From Trema orientale (lineage: Eukaryota; Streptophyta; Magnoliopsida; Rosales; Cannabaceae), in NCBI GenBank assembly GCA_002914845.1, contig JXTC01000072.1:741877-805876 (forward strand): DNA of 64,000 nt, given 5' to 3'. The number at the start of each line of letters is the position of its first letter. The stretch's first letter is position 1. Position numbers and translations under genes: made by a program. Shown here piece after piece: positions 34,571-46,100 of the stretch. The notes under the pieces were generated by a model that was not told the origin of the DNA, searched no databases, and saw only the letters and a program-made list of their open reading frames with translations.

Positions 34571-35385
34571 TATAATCACTTACAAGGTAATATATGTAGT
34601 ATGTCCAATATATATATATATATGCAAAACTCCAACAGATGCAAAACTCCAACAGATCACAGAGATCACCTAGCTATCAATTAAAATTTTTTTCTTATTT
34701 TATTTATTATTATCATTTTTGTTTTTGGTGAAAAGCTGGAATGAAACACTTTAAAAGTGATTTAGAAAGCACGAGTTTTATTACCCGCGCATTTGCTGCG
34801 GATTTAGTACAGACTTTTATTGTGGATTAAATATAGGTATAGTAAATCGGTATATGGAATATGATGATTTATTGTGTTGTATAAATAATTATATATAAAA
34901 TATTTGTTATATTATTTATAATAGATAGTAAGTTTTTACAATTAGATGATATTGACCTAAAATATAGTAAAATATTATCTAGTAATATAAATGTTATTAT
35001 ACTATAGTAGATTGATGATTTAGTTCACAACTTTTGATTCCCCGTTTTTTGTTGTTGTTCTTCACTATAATCAGAAAAAATTACAATAAAGAAAATTAAA
35101 TTCTATATTTGTTCTAAAAAAAGAAAAATGATGAATATTTTGTTATTAAAGTATAAAATATTTATTTTTAAATATAAATAAATTAATTACTTGATCGATT
35201 TTTGTTTTGTTGATATTTATGTTGATGTTGTTTCTAACCTGAAATTCAAAAAAATATATTACTAATTAAACAATGGATCGTATATTCTATATTTTATTAA
35301 ATTAAGTAGAAATTGATAATAATTATTTACCTTTTTGTAATTTTTTTTATCAGGCCTTTTTGGATCTAGTGGTATAGTTAGTATT

Positions 35386-35545
35386 TTTTTTTTAAAAAAA
35401 AAGTGGGGCTTAACTAATGACCACCACTTACTACAAATTAAAAGAAAATGACACACACACACACTACTAAGGTTTGAACCCCTGACCCCCCCAAACACAC
35501 ACACACAACCCTCAAACCTTGGACCAACTGAGCTAGCCCAGTTGG
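35386..35545 (-). mobile_element. tRNA-derived SINE with 20-bp target duplication
   Basis: Read on the minus strand: head GCCAACTGGGCTAGCTCAGTTGG (A box), B box GGGGTTCAAACCT, a (GT)n stretch, then the tail GGTCATTAGTTAAGCCCCAC and an A tract. The flanks CTAGTGGTATAGTTAGTATT are identical on both sides (35366-35385 and 35546-35565). It is a sibling of the SINEs at 41547 and 48232. Confidence 0.92.
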
Positions 35546-37914
35546 CTAGTGGTATAGTTAGTATTATTTCCTCGTTCATCAAAAGTTATTTTTTTTTTTT
35601 ATATATTTTATGAGTTACCTTTTCTATGATTATTTAAATTATTTTGGTTTGCTATATTTTTAGTGATTTTCTTTCCATATTATTTTTTATATATGAAAGC
35701 CATTTTTTTCTCTTTTTTTTTTTTTTATCTTTTTCAAATATTTAATTTAGGAATAAAGAGAAGACATTTTATAGAAAGATATATGCTAATTTTCATTGTT
35801 TATTATTGCTTATCGATTGTCTACATAGTAGAAATCTAATGTTTTTTAAATTTTCTTAATTTTATTTTTTTTAGTTGCATCTTTTATAAATTTGTTTCAG
35901 ATGAAATTTAAAGTTTTTTTTATCTTTTTAATTTATTTTTCTTCCTTACTAATCAAGTTTTTAGATGTGTTTCTTCTTTTCTTTGTGCAACTAATTAATT
36001 TTTTCCCTTTTTTATACACTGATAATTTTATATCTTAGTTGTTGATTTTATACACACTTTTATCTAAATTTTATTTTATTTTTTTAGCACGATATGATTT
36101 ATATCTACAGTTTTTTTTCCCTCCCTTAGGAATACTATTTAAAAAGAAGTAAAATTATTTAGATTCTCTTAGGCTCATAACAAAGAAATACTAACTTGTT
36201 TATATCTTATATAAATAAAATTTTGTATCTATGTGATGCGAAATTTTAATTCTTGAATCTTTTTCACAACTAGTTTATAACAATCATGAAAAATATTTAT
36301 TTTTTATTACAGTACTTTTAATTTTTGAGTGCTATGTATAAAAATGAAGTATAAGTCTAATTCAAATTGCTAAAACTTTACATTTGCATCATTTCTCTAA
36401 AATATTTTGATAGTATCAATGTTTTCTCTATCTTTTTCTTTTAGTCCTAATATTACTTAGCGTTTTTTTTTTTTTTTTTTTTTTGCTTTTTTTTTTCTCC
36501 TTTGGTCTTCTTTAAATTGAAATCCTACATTCTATACATATGCCTTAAGATACAAATTATTTAGGCTAATTGCACTTTTATCTTATTACGCAGTCATTGT
36601 AATCAAGATAATGAAAAAAATAATAAAATTACTTTTATTATGTACAGAATTAAAAGCTTTCAGCTTAAATAAATAAAGTATTAAATTATGCATATAATGA
36701 AATTCAATACATAACAACAATCAAAATTTCTCAATAATTTTATAATAATATCAATTACAATGTATTTTTTTTTTCATCCTTTTGCTTTTCTCCACACTAA
36801 AACTCCACACTGAAATCTTCATATTTCTCTTTGTCAATGAAAGGAGCAATACTCTTCACCACCAGTCAGATATGATCAATTAGTTATGTTTGCTATAATT
36901 ATACAATATATCTAGAGATAAATATATGTAAATAAATACATAAATATATATAATATATAATTTGGCTCAAATATATGAAAGTGTTATCAATATATAGCAG
37001 ATTTATAAGATAATATATTTTCAGATATTTATCTGACTACCTAAGAAATTTTTTTTTAGGTACAAAATAAATATTTCTGGCAAGTAGATAAACGCATGAA
37101 ATATTATCAATGTATCTAAAAATCTGTCATATACATTGTATCATTCAAATAACAGACACAAAATCATATGAGTATGATGCAGGACTGCCCAAAAACCACC
37201 AAGTGAATAAAGGCATTAAAAAAAACTAAGAGTTAATAGAAGAGGAAAAATTATTTCCAAAAAGGAGGTTGAGAAAAAATACTAAAAAAAGAAACATATA
37301 AAATGAGAAGCCATCTATAAAAAGAAAACAGAATAATAACGAATAAAAAACACAACTTCTTATTAAAGACGTTCTCTTTTTAAAGCCTCAAAATTTCATC
37401 TTCTGAAAACACAATTATAAAAAAAAAAATACTAAGTACTAAAGAAATCATATAAAATATATCCATATATAAGATAGATTAAAAAAAAGTGAAAATAATT
37501 TGCAAAACTCCAAAAAAAAAAAAAAAAGACTTCTTGTACATCAGTAAAAGTCAGTATAAATGACAATTCTTGGGCAGTTAATATATTACTCCATATGATA
37601 AAAAACTATATAATCATCATTGCCAAATATACAGAGGGTCGGTCATAAGATATAATGTAAAAAACATTTGGGAATAAAATACAAAAAGAAAATAATAACT
37701 AAAGAGTATCCACTGGAATAATCAAAGAGCCAAAGAAATGGCTAAAAAAACTAAATCCAATCTCTCTAGTAGGATAACCAAAGAGCTAAGTAAATAGTCA
37801 AAAAACTAAACCTAATCCTTCAACTAAAACCAACATAAAAGGCTAATTTAATCAAATTACAAATAATCAAAATAAAAAGACCAAAAAGCTACACCTAAAC
37901 ACTAACTAAAAAAA

Positions 37915-38330
37915 ACAATTTAATACTAAAGGCAAAAAACAGAACTAACAAAGACTGTGAATTAACAGAGAAAAGAAAAACACAGTAACATAGAACTATT
38001 TTATAGTTTCTAATATACAAACAATAGCACAACAAAATCTAACCAAATTCAAAGCCAACAACGGAAATAAAGAAATAAATATCAAAACAGTACATATCAA
38101 TTAATACTAAAAGTAAAAAACAGAACTAACAAAGACTGTGAATCAACAGAGAAAGGAAAAGCACAGTAACATAAAAGTATTTTCTAATTTCTAATATAGA
38201 AATAAAGAAATAAGCATTTAAACACTGCATACTAATAAATAGCAGAACAAAATCTGACCAAATTCAGAGCCAACAACATAAACAAAGAAATAAATATCGA
38301 GATAGTACATATCAATTAATATGATAGTAA
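37915..38330. repeat. AT-rich tandem repeat, about 183 bp period
   Basis: The unit containing AACAGAACTAACAAAGACTG and AACACAGTAACATA starts near 37919 and again near 38102. The following block ACAAAATCTAACCAAATTCA is likewise repeated at about 38032 and 38244. Confidence 0.75.
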
Positions 38331-40084
38331 AATTTAACCAAATTCGGAACTAACAAAATACAAACAAGATATAAAATAGACAAAAATCAGAAAAAACACA
38401 AAATCCCTTTCATATATCTACAAAAAACATAGTAAATGCAATTAAAAAAGAGAGTGATAAACTGAGTAAGTTCTGAGAGAAAACCAAGATAGCAATAGGC
38501 AAAATACACAAATCATAATCAATGAAAGCATAATCAATGACTTCAATATATTTTATATCAGCAGTAACAACAACATAAAAACATTATATATTAAAAAAAT
38601 TAAACACATGACAATATCTAAAACCAATACCTAATAGAAATAAATATATAAAAAAGAAAGAAAAAAAACTCGGGAACTAACTGAGCACGAAATTCAGATT
38701 TTTTTCCTCTCTTTTTTTTTTTTTTAAATTTTTTCCATTGTAAATAATAAAAAATATCAAATAAGCATTAAATACATTTAAATAAACGGGTTTCAGATCA
38801 TAAATGCAAATAGACAAATCATCAAAAGTAAAAAAGGAGAACATAATGAACATCAAAAAAAATCTAAAAGAGATAATATGTGCCAAACAAATAGGAAAAA
38901 AAAAAAAACAACAAATTAGGCCGAAAATACTCTAACAAATATTCTAGAAATTTCAATGTCAAAAAAACAAAAATCGGAAAATAAAAAAACAAAATCCTTT
39001 TCATATATCCAAAAAAATAAAACCCAAATAATAATAGTCCAAGACAGAACACAAAAAATATAGAAGTATTAGAAAGGAACAATATTCTAGGCTCAAAAAA
39101 TACTAGAGAAGACATACAAAATGGTACATCCTGGATCCAACTGGCCACGCTCAAACTAACGAATAAAAAATCCAAGAACAGTGATTAAAAATGAAAAGGA
39201 AAAAAATAAAAAAAAAAATGAAACCAAAAAATACAAGGAAGAATCATCTGAAGAAGAAGAAAAGAGAGGAAATAATACCCTAACAAAAGCAAAATTAAAG
39301 GCAGAAAGGGAAGGGAAGAATCTAGAAAAAAAAAAAAAAGAGAACAACGCACAGTAGAGAGAACAAAAATCAGGAAGACAGGCTGAGAGAAACAAATCTG
39401 ATGGAGTAACTTAAGCAATGCCAAAATGACCAAAAAACCACACTCTATTCATTAGTCTAAACCAAGACAGAGGGCCAGTTTGGTCAAATTGCAAAAAGCA
39501 GAAATTAAAAAGACGAAAAGGCCACAACCATTCAATTTCCAATAAATCACTTTCAAGGACAAAAAGGGCATTTCAATCCATCTGTCTCAAAATTACGAAA
39601 GAACCCCGCACCTAACAACCTATCATCACCACACTCTAAGGGCAAAATGGCCAACTCACACAATTAAAATCCGGAAAAAAAGAAAAAATAAAAAAGAAAA
39701 TTGCACTATTTTTTGGACAGTTAAAGCACTCTCTCAATCAACCGTAGCAAATTGCTCAACTTGAGTCTATATAATAATATGTAAAACACATTATGTATTG
39801 ATGTTGTTTTAACAAGTACGAAAAATGTGTTTTTACTGCCTAAAACAAATCAACTCATTAGATATTTTTTCAGAAAAATAGACTTCTGTAAATCGTGAAA
39901 AGACTACATTGCCCTAATATCTTATAATACATACGAACGAATTTTTTATGTCGTAGTTTAATAGAATAGATGTAAGGCGTTTCATTGTATCTTCATATAA
40001 TTTTATTATGTACTAATGATTTGTCATTCAAAAGAATATGGGGGTTTAATACTTCTCTAATTTACAACAAAAAAAGAAGGGGGA

Positions 40085-40339
40085 TTATTTTCTATTGAAA
40101 AAGAATGATAGCTGAAAGATGAGTCAACAAAGTCAATTGTCCAGGTCACAAGGATTACTTCGTAGAGGGAATATTTTTCTGTTACAGAAGTCTTCTAGCG
40201 AATTCCATTTACTTGTGCAATTACCTTTCTAGTCCTTATCTTTTTGCCCACTTTGTATATAAAACGCTCTGCACCTCTCTCTATTTATTCAGGAGGTTAA
40301 TATAATAATATAAAAGTTTTCAATAGTCACTTTTTGTTT
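40085..40339 (+). repeat. Probable 5' LTR remnant of a second copia element
   Basis: Sequence just upstream of a perfect primer site, with a TATA-like TATATAAAACGC (about 40254-40265) and leader-like CTCTCTCTATTTATTC. The LTR start and target duplication were not found, so the left limit is approximate. Confidence 0.45.
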
Positions 40340-40351
40340 TGGTATCAGAGC
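40340..40351 (+). other. Primer-binding site, tRNA-iMet
   Basis: TGGTATCAGAGC, the exact complement of the initiator tRNA 3' end used by plant copia elements, 15 bases before the gag start codon. Confidence 0.85.
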
Positions 40352-40366
40352 CAGTGACTGCCATCA

Positions 40367-41085
40367 ATGGCCTCGCCGTCAACTCCTTCCTCCTCAGCTA
40401 CCACTGGTCCAGTTTCTACTTCAACCCCAGTCTCTACCATGCCTCTGGCACCAATTCTTCCTCAAGCTCCCCTGTTTGCTGCTCCAGTACTTTTTCAGAG
40501 TCTAGCTCCTTTATCCATTAAACTTGACCGAACTAATTACTCTTTTTGGCGTTCCCAAGTGCTTCCGGCGGTCCGTGCTCATGACCTTGAAGGATTCCTT
40601 CTTGGCACAGTCCCTTGTCCTCCTCGCTTTGTTGATCACACCACCGGTGGCCCTGTTCCTGGTGAAGTTTGTCAGCTCAATATTGGTTTTGCTCTCTGGT
40701 TTCGTACTGATCAGTCTCTAATAAGTTGGCTTCTCAATTCTATTTCTGAAAGTATGTTTGGACATGTTGTTCGTTGCACCAGCTCCTTTGAAATATGGCG
40801 CACCCTTGAAAATCTCTTCACCTCTCAATCCAAAGCTCGCATACTGCAGCTTCGATTCCAACTCCAATCTCTTAAAAAGGGCTCTCTGACCATTCATGAT
40901 TACATTCTGAAAATGAAATCCATAGCGGAGACACTCTCTGCTACTGGCCAACTCATCTCAGATGAAGAACTAATCTTGTATATCTTGGGTGGATCTGAGT
41001 CAAGAGTATGATCCTGTTGTTGTGAATCTCACCTCGCGCCATGACACCCTTACTCTCCAGGAAGTTCAGTTTATGCTCCAAAGTA
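40367..41085 (+). pseudogene. Truncated copia gag (UBN2-type)
   Basis: The frame from ATG 40367 runs 214 codons to 41011 and reads as a plant copia gag. It has a Ser/Pro-rich N-terminus, then SIKLDRTNYSFWRSQVLP (about 47-64), then FEIWRTLENLFTSQSKARIL and LKKGSLTIHDYILKMK, and ends at LYILGG. Just after GGSESRV, another frame continues the family sequence (YDPVVVNLTSRHDTLTLQEV), so a small frameshift near 40990-41010 broke it. Homology stops at about 41085, where unrelated DNA begins, so integrase, reverse transcriptase and the 3' LTR are missing. Confidence 0.9.
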
Positions 41086-41204
41086 TAATTGTTCACATGA
41101 GATTATTCATGGTACGTAGTTACAATAAGAAGAAGAGATGGTTTTGTTTAACATATTAGGATTAGCTCAATAGGTGAGATGGGTACAATTTGGATATATA
41201 TATA

Positions 41205-41455
41205 TATAGGTTGTCAATCCAGTAAGTTTTTTTTTAACTTATGTGTAGGTATTTTTTTTTAGCCGTTGGATCATCATCTAATGGTGATCTAACAGCTATA
41301 ATGATGTGCATGAAAAGACGTGCATAATTAATGCTATTTCTCTCTCTTACTTTATAATATAAAAAAATGTGTAAAAAAAATTTTCATTGGCCTAATTGAT
41401 ACCTAGGCATAAGTAAAAAAAAAAAAAAAATACCTACTGGATTGGTGTCCTATAT
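41205..41455. mobile_element. TIR-type MITE, copy D
   Basis: The left end ATAGGTTGTCAATCCAGTAAGT and the right end ACCTACTGGATTGGTGTCCTAT are inverted. The interior has AGCCGTTGGATCATCATCTAA and GCATGAAAAGACGTGCAT, reading opposite to copies A to C. Confidence 0.7.
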
Positions 41456-41546
41456 ATATATATATATTTAAAAAAAAAACAGAGTCTATTAATTAGAGGG
41501 AGAAAAAAGCTTCCTAAAGAACCTCACGGATTTTAGTTCTGTCATT

Positions 41547-41691
41547 TGCCAACTGGGGTTAGCTCAGTTGGTCCAAGGTTTCAGGGTTGTGTGTGTGTGT
41601 TTGGGGGGGTCAGGGGTTCAAACCTTGGTAGTGTGTGTGTGTGTCATTTTCCTTTAATTTGTAGTAAGTAGTGGTCATTAGTTAAGCCCCA

Positions 41692-41759
<68 letters not shown>
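41547..41759 (+). mobile_element. tRNA-derived SINE with 65-nt A tail
   Basis: Head TGCCAACTGGGGTTAGCTCA (A box), B box GGGGTTCAAACCTTGG, (GT)n runs, tail GGTCATTAGTTAAGCCCCAC and an uninterrupted A tract at 41695-41759. AACCTCACGGAT follows the tail (41758-41769) and also occurs at 41520-41531, but 15 extra bases separate that upstream copy from the head. The long pure A tract suggests a young insertion. Confidence 0.9.
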
Positions 41760-41762
<3 letters not shown>

Positions 41763-42085
41763 CACGGATGATACAAGGAAGAGTTTTTTCAATCCAACAA
41801 GAATTAATAGAGGAGATTAAAGCATAAGAGGCTAGGATATGGTACAATTTGGATATTAGATCGGGAGAAAAATAGAAATTATTAATTAACTTCTATTTTT
41901 TTTAAATTATTTTTTATTTTTAAATTTTAAAAGAGATGACTTCCCTTATTATCCTCAACTACTTTCCCTTTTCTTTTGCTGGGTAATAATAATTGTTCCC
42001 TTACTACAGTATATTTTCGAATTACTATATAGATCAACATGTTTCTGTCAAATCTAATCAACCTTGTACCCTTATTATGCGGGTT

Positions 42086-42087
<2 letters not shown>

Positions 42088-42116
<29 letters not shown>
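42088..42116. repeat. (TC)n microsatellite
   Basis: About 14 uninterrupted CT dinucleotides. Confidence 0.95.
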
Positions 42117-42119
<3 letters not shown>

Positions 42120-42730
42120 ATTGTTTGTACATTTTTATGCAAGATGTAAAAATTAAGAACGGATGAGAGTTGGATTATCCATATAGTCGGGGTTTTGGAA
42201 AAAAAAAAAAAATATATATATAGAATAGGCGTATGCTATTATTATGTACTCAGATAATAATATTTCTGTGCAAAAAGGGTGTCAACCTTATCAGGATTTG
42301 GTAGGATATTACGTATAATTATTATATTATACTCCTAAAAGAAAAAAGCTTATATAATATAATATATATATATATACTTTTCTAGTGGACAGTGGTAGCA
42401 GTTATTTCATGTTGTAATGCTATCTTGGATTTATGCGTAAATAAACCCTCCGAGCCCCTGAACAGTCCCCATAAGTAAGCCTTCTCACCAAATACGTTAA
42501 ATCGTCTTTTTGGAATGTTTCCTCTAGCTGATTGTCTAGTTTTTTAACTTGTACTACTAGAAGCCAAAAACAAGGTCCTTATCTACAAATAATCAACTTT
42601 AGTACTATTAACACTCCAAATTGCCGAAAAAAAAAAAAAAACAAAAAACTATTTCTACTTCTTTTTCTTCTCTAAACAGTACTTAATAAACATTCTTTGG
42701 CCAAATATTTCATCCGGGCATCCTCAAAAA

Positions 42731-43123
42731 ATGGCACCAACGACCATGAGATCATCGAGCACTCATAAGCAAAAGCGGCAACAACAACTCGTCGAATCGA
42801 CCGAAATCGAAAAAATGATCACCTCAATGGAAAGGCCAGCTGCAGCTTCAAGCTTTATGATAAGCTCAAGAGAATCATCTAGTATTATGGAGAAAGAAGA
42901 TATTGATGAAGATGGAGATGAGGGTGATAACAACAACAAAGGGTGTTCTACTCCAAAGGCCAAGAGATATAAGATACCTGAGTTGTTATCTTGTCCACCA
43001 CCTCCAAAGAAGAGAAAGGTAGCTCCAAGCTGCTCATCATCATCTTCTCCCATAGCTTTCTTTGCTCCCCCAGATCTTGAGCTCTTCTTCTTATTTGCAT
43101 TTAGGAATAGTTCTATTAACTAG
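42731..43123 (+). CDS. SIAMESE-related cyclin-dependent kinase inhibitor (SMR family)
   Basis: A single-exon 130-residue protein of the plant SIM/SMR family, which binds CDK-cyclin complexes and promotes the switch from division to endoreduplication. The family signature is clear: CSTPKAKRYKIPELLSCPPP followed by PKKRK (about 72-96), which also looks like a nuclear targeting signal, and the C-terminal hydrophobic motif FFAPPDLELFF (110-120). The N-terminus has a basic stretch (KQKRQQQ, 13-19), and an acidic run (EDIDEDGDEGD, 56-66) lies before the motif. The length is normal for the family. It differs from KRP inhibitors in lacking their C-terminal block. Which SMR member it corresponds to cannot be decided by eye. 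A Thr-Pro within the motif (74-75) is a possible CDK site. Confidence 0.88.
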   Translation: MAPTTMRSSSTHKQKRQQQLVESTEIEKMITSMERPAAASSFMISSRESSSIMEKEDIDEDGDEGDNNNKGCSTPKAKRYKIPELLSCPPPPKKRKVAPSCSSSSSPIAFFAPPDLELFFLFAFRNSSIN

Positions 43124-46100
43124 TTAAATCATATGCTAATATAGATTTAGAAGCCAGCTATAGCTTGAAGTTTTTGATATTGTACTATATATAAATTAGT
43201 GTCATATATAATATTCAATGTTAGCTTTTTCCAAGTTTACTAGCTATCTTGTAACGTTAACTATCTAATCATTTTGTGCTATTTACTGGCAAAGTATTTG
43301 AAATATTAAGTCACAAATATGCTGAAATTCATGATCAAGGCATGTGATGATGAAGCCCTATATGTTGTGTCCATATTTAGAATATTGCTTATCTTAATCA
43401 GTTACTTTTATTTATTCTGAAGGAGTGTGTTGTAAACTTTGAATAATATGGTTTAATCAAAATAAGTTTTCTTTTTTGGAGAGATGTATTAATTGATCCA
43501 TGCAGTGTGTGGGATTTAGGAATTAATTTGTATCAAAGAGAACCTCATTTTCAATGGCATGCAATGTGTATATATATTTTTAATAGTTCAAATTTTAAAT
43601 TGCTTTGTCATGATATGAATGCTAGCTAGGGTCAATTAATCTCAAAGAGAAAAGAAAAGTGAAAAAAAGGTCCTTTTCAATATGTTTGCTTTTATATTTA
43701 TTTTTTGCGTAAAGAGATTTAGCCTTTCAGGTACTTTTGAATGTTGAGCTGGGGATTTATTGATTAGTATCCTTTTCTTACTTTTGCACTTTCCTTTTCA
43801 CTTTTTGCGTGGATATATTGACTCTTTAATCCGGGTATCATACAAACTACATATTCCAACATTATTAATTAATTAGGTTTTCACGTGATTTGTTAGCGTA
43901 TTTTGGTACGCAGTATAATATGAAACCTTCCTTAGCCACTAGCTAGCTGCGGTTAATCCTAAGTTTTATAGTCATGCTTGATAGAGATGTATACATCTGA
44001 TGAGTTTAAACTTTTTATGCAACTATCTTAAAAATAGCACTCATAGAGCTTGTTTACTAATCTGCAGTAAAGAGATCGTAATCCAAAATTTTTTGGAAAG
44101 AAATGAAAAATTAAGTTACATCTTTTGATAAATAATTTTACTAATTCTAGGAGAATTCACCAAAATTTGTAGAATACTAGTCTATACGTATAAGTATCAA
44201 ATAAAAAAAAGACATAAACGGATGAGAAATAATTAATGGATATATAGATTTAGTTAGTACTACTACCGGATAGTAAATTCAAAGATTTCAATATATAGTA
44301 ATTTTACCCATATTTTTCACTTCCATTTTGATTTGAACTAATATTTATCTCGCTAAATTTGGTATAAGCTTTGGAAATATTTTAAGCACTGGCAAAATTT
44401 GAAGAGACTTCGATTCTTAGTATGCCAAATCTGTCAATCGAATAAAGTCATATTATGCCGATATCTTATAGTTACAATGACCTCGTATGTATATATATAT
44501 ATATAATCAGAAGAAATATTGTTTTGTCTTATCATCAAAGAAAACTTTGGATTCTTTTAACTCTTTTTCTTGCTTTATTTTCTTCTTATCTATCTGTACG
44601 CACAAGAATTTTCAATCAAACTTTTCTCATTCTGCATAGATTAATTATCTTCTGGGGTAAACTTTAACATTAATTAATAAAAGTACACATATATACATCT
44701 AGTTGGGTTAGATCATGATGTCAGGTCTTGTGATTATGTATATAAGCTCTTTTATATATGCATGTGTATTTGTCAGAAGTGAAATATTATTGCATGGGAT
44801 TGGGATAAGAGAATCCAATGAAGGAGCTCGTGCGGGTGGCCATTATATTATAAGCACACGTGTGTATAGTGGGAATCTTCTCCATCATATTTTCTCGTGA
44901 AAATATTTTGTTTTCCTGAGAAAATTAAGTCGAAATATTTAATACGAGTAATTTTGAGATAACCCAGCCATGATATCCTGCAATCTCTGTCTATTTTCAC
45001 CGATCAAAAGATGGGCTTCAAATTCAATTTATGATCAACTACTTGAGCCACCTGCATGGTTTAATTTGGGCAAAAAGACCTACTAATTCAGAGCTAGGCA
45101 GATTTTCCCGGGAAACCCGGGTAGGTGGATTATTTGGTTTAAAATTTATGATGAAAATAAAATATATACATATGTATCTATATATGTGTGCAAGTTCTAT
45201 CATTTCACATGAATATTAACGTTTGTGAACAGTGTTAGATTTGCTTACTCTTTAACTTTAATACATATATTGTTCGATTTAATCTAACAATTATGAGCAC
45301 TACTATAATACCGTAACACACTTTTCTTCTTCCTTTAAATAACAAATCATCTACTACAATATGAGCAATACATTTAAGAATTTATCCATAACAAAACAAA
45401 GTATTGTTCAAGAAGATAAAAAACTATTAGCATAGAAATTAATTAAAGAGACTATGCTTACAAAGTGTATAGTCCGTTTCATTTCTTGAACAAGTAATAA
45501 AACGATAAGAACCATCGGTACTAAATATTTCTTAATAATTTCTTAATAAAGAGTTCGCATCTGTTACAATAAAATCATTGTTATATATATCACCAATCGA
45601 GTTCACTAAATATACTCTCAACAACCTTACAATCTTTTTCTACCATGTAGTGAATCTAAAAAAAACTGTAGATTCTTAAAGAAACTTTATAATTTTATTT
45701 TGTTTTTTTTTTGAGATAATAATAAAAATAACACCCGAATTTCAATGAATATTCCATCAGTTTTCATAAATAAAAAAAATATCCCATTAGATTAATATAT
45801 CAATACAAATTTCACCCCTCTGTCTAATTTAGTTAAAATTAAATAAGAATTATTTTTAATGACTAAGATATCCTCACCTAAACACCTTTAATTAGCTAAA
45901 AATTATATAAGACTTTTAATTCACTAGGATATTTCCTTATTTTTACTCATTTTTGCCTTCCATTTACCACTATTTGTTGTTTTTTCAGCGATATTTGTTT
46001 TATTCCAATTTTGACCCAATAAGAAAGGGTGAAATTTGTGGTGATTTGCCAATGCAAGGTGTGTTTTTGTTCTTTACGAAAACCGAGGGGAAGGGATAAT

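Larger units (their letters stand above)
34770..39780 (-). mobile_element. Candidate non-autonomous Helitron
   Basis: On the minus strand the 3' end would have the hairpin CCGCAGCAAATGCGCGG (34784-34800), followed by a short AT-rich tail. The other end (39560-39780) holds phrases such as AAGGGCAAAATGGCC and GAGCAATTTGCTACGG, which are common near plant Helitron 5' ends. Between them is about 4.9 kb of very AT-rich sequence with long T-rich then A-rich halves and no Rep/helicase gene. The terminal CTRR is not clear and the exact 5' TC is uncertain. Confidence 0.3.
41182..41856. repeat. 16-bp direct repeat bracketing a 643-bp composite block
   Basis: GGTACAATTTGGATAT occurs exactly at 41182-41197 and 41841-41856. 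The block between (41198-41840) contains MITE copy D and a SINE. The sequence outside the repeats looks like halves of one older tRNA-like element (TTAGCTCAATAGGTG on the left, TAGATCGGGAG on the right). Confidence 0.75.

Noticed and set aside
38864-39433. Phe/Leu-rich minus-strand frames of 79-103 codons
   Set aside because: They translate A-rich plus-strand sequence and have low complexity. They are not credible membrane proteins.
41560-41630. tRNA-like A and B boxes, first considered as a tRNA gene
   Set aside because: The boxes are separated by GT repeats, there is no cloverleaf, and a long A tail and sibling copies show it is a SINE. The same holds for 12729, 35500 and 48350.
41644-41847. 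Minus-strand open frame with a poly-Phe run
   Set aside because: It is simply the translation of the 65-nt SINE A tract.
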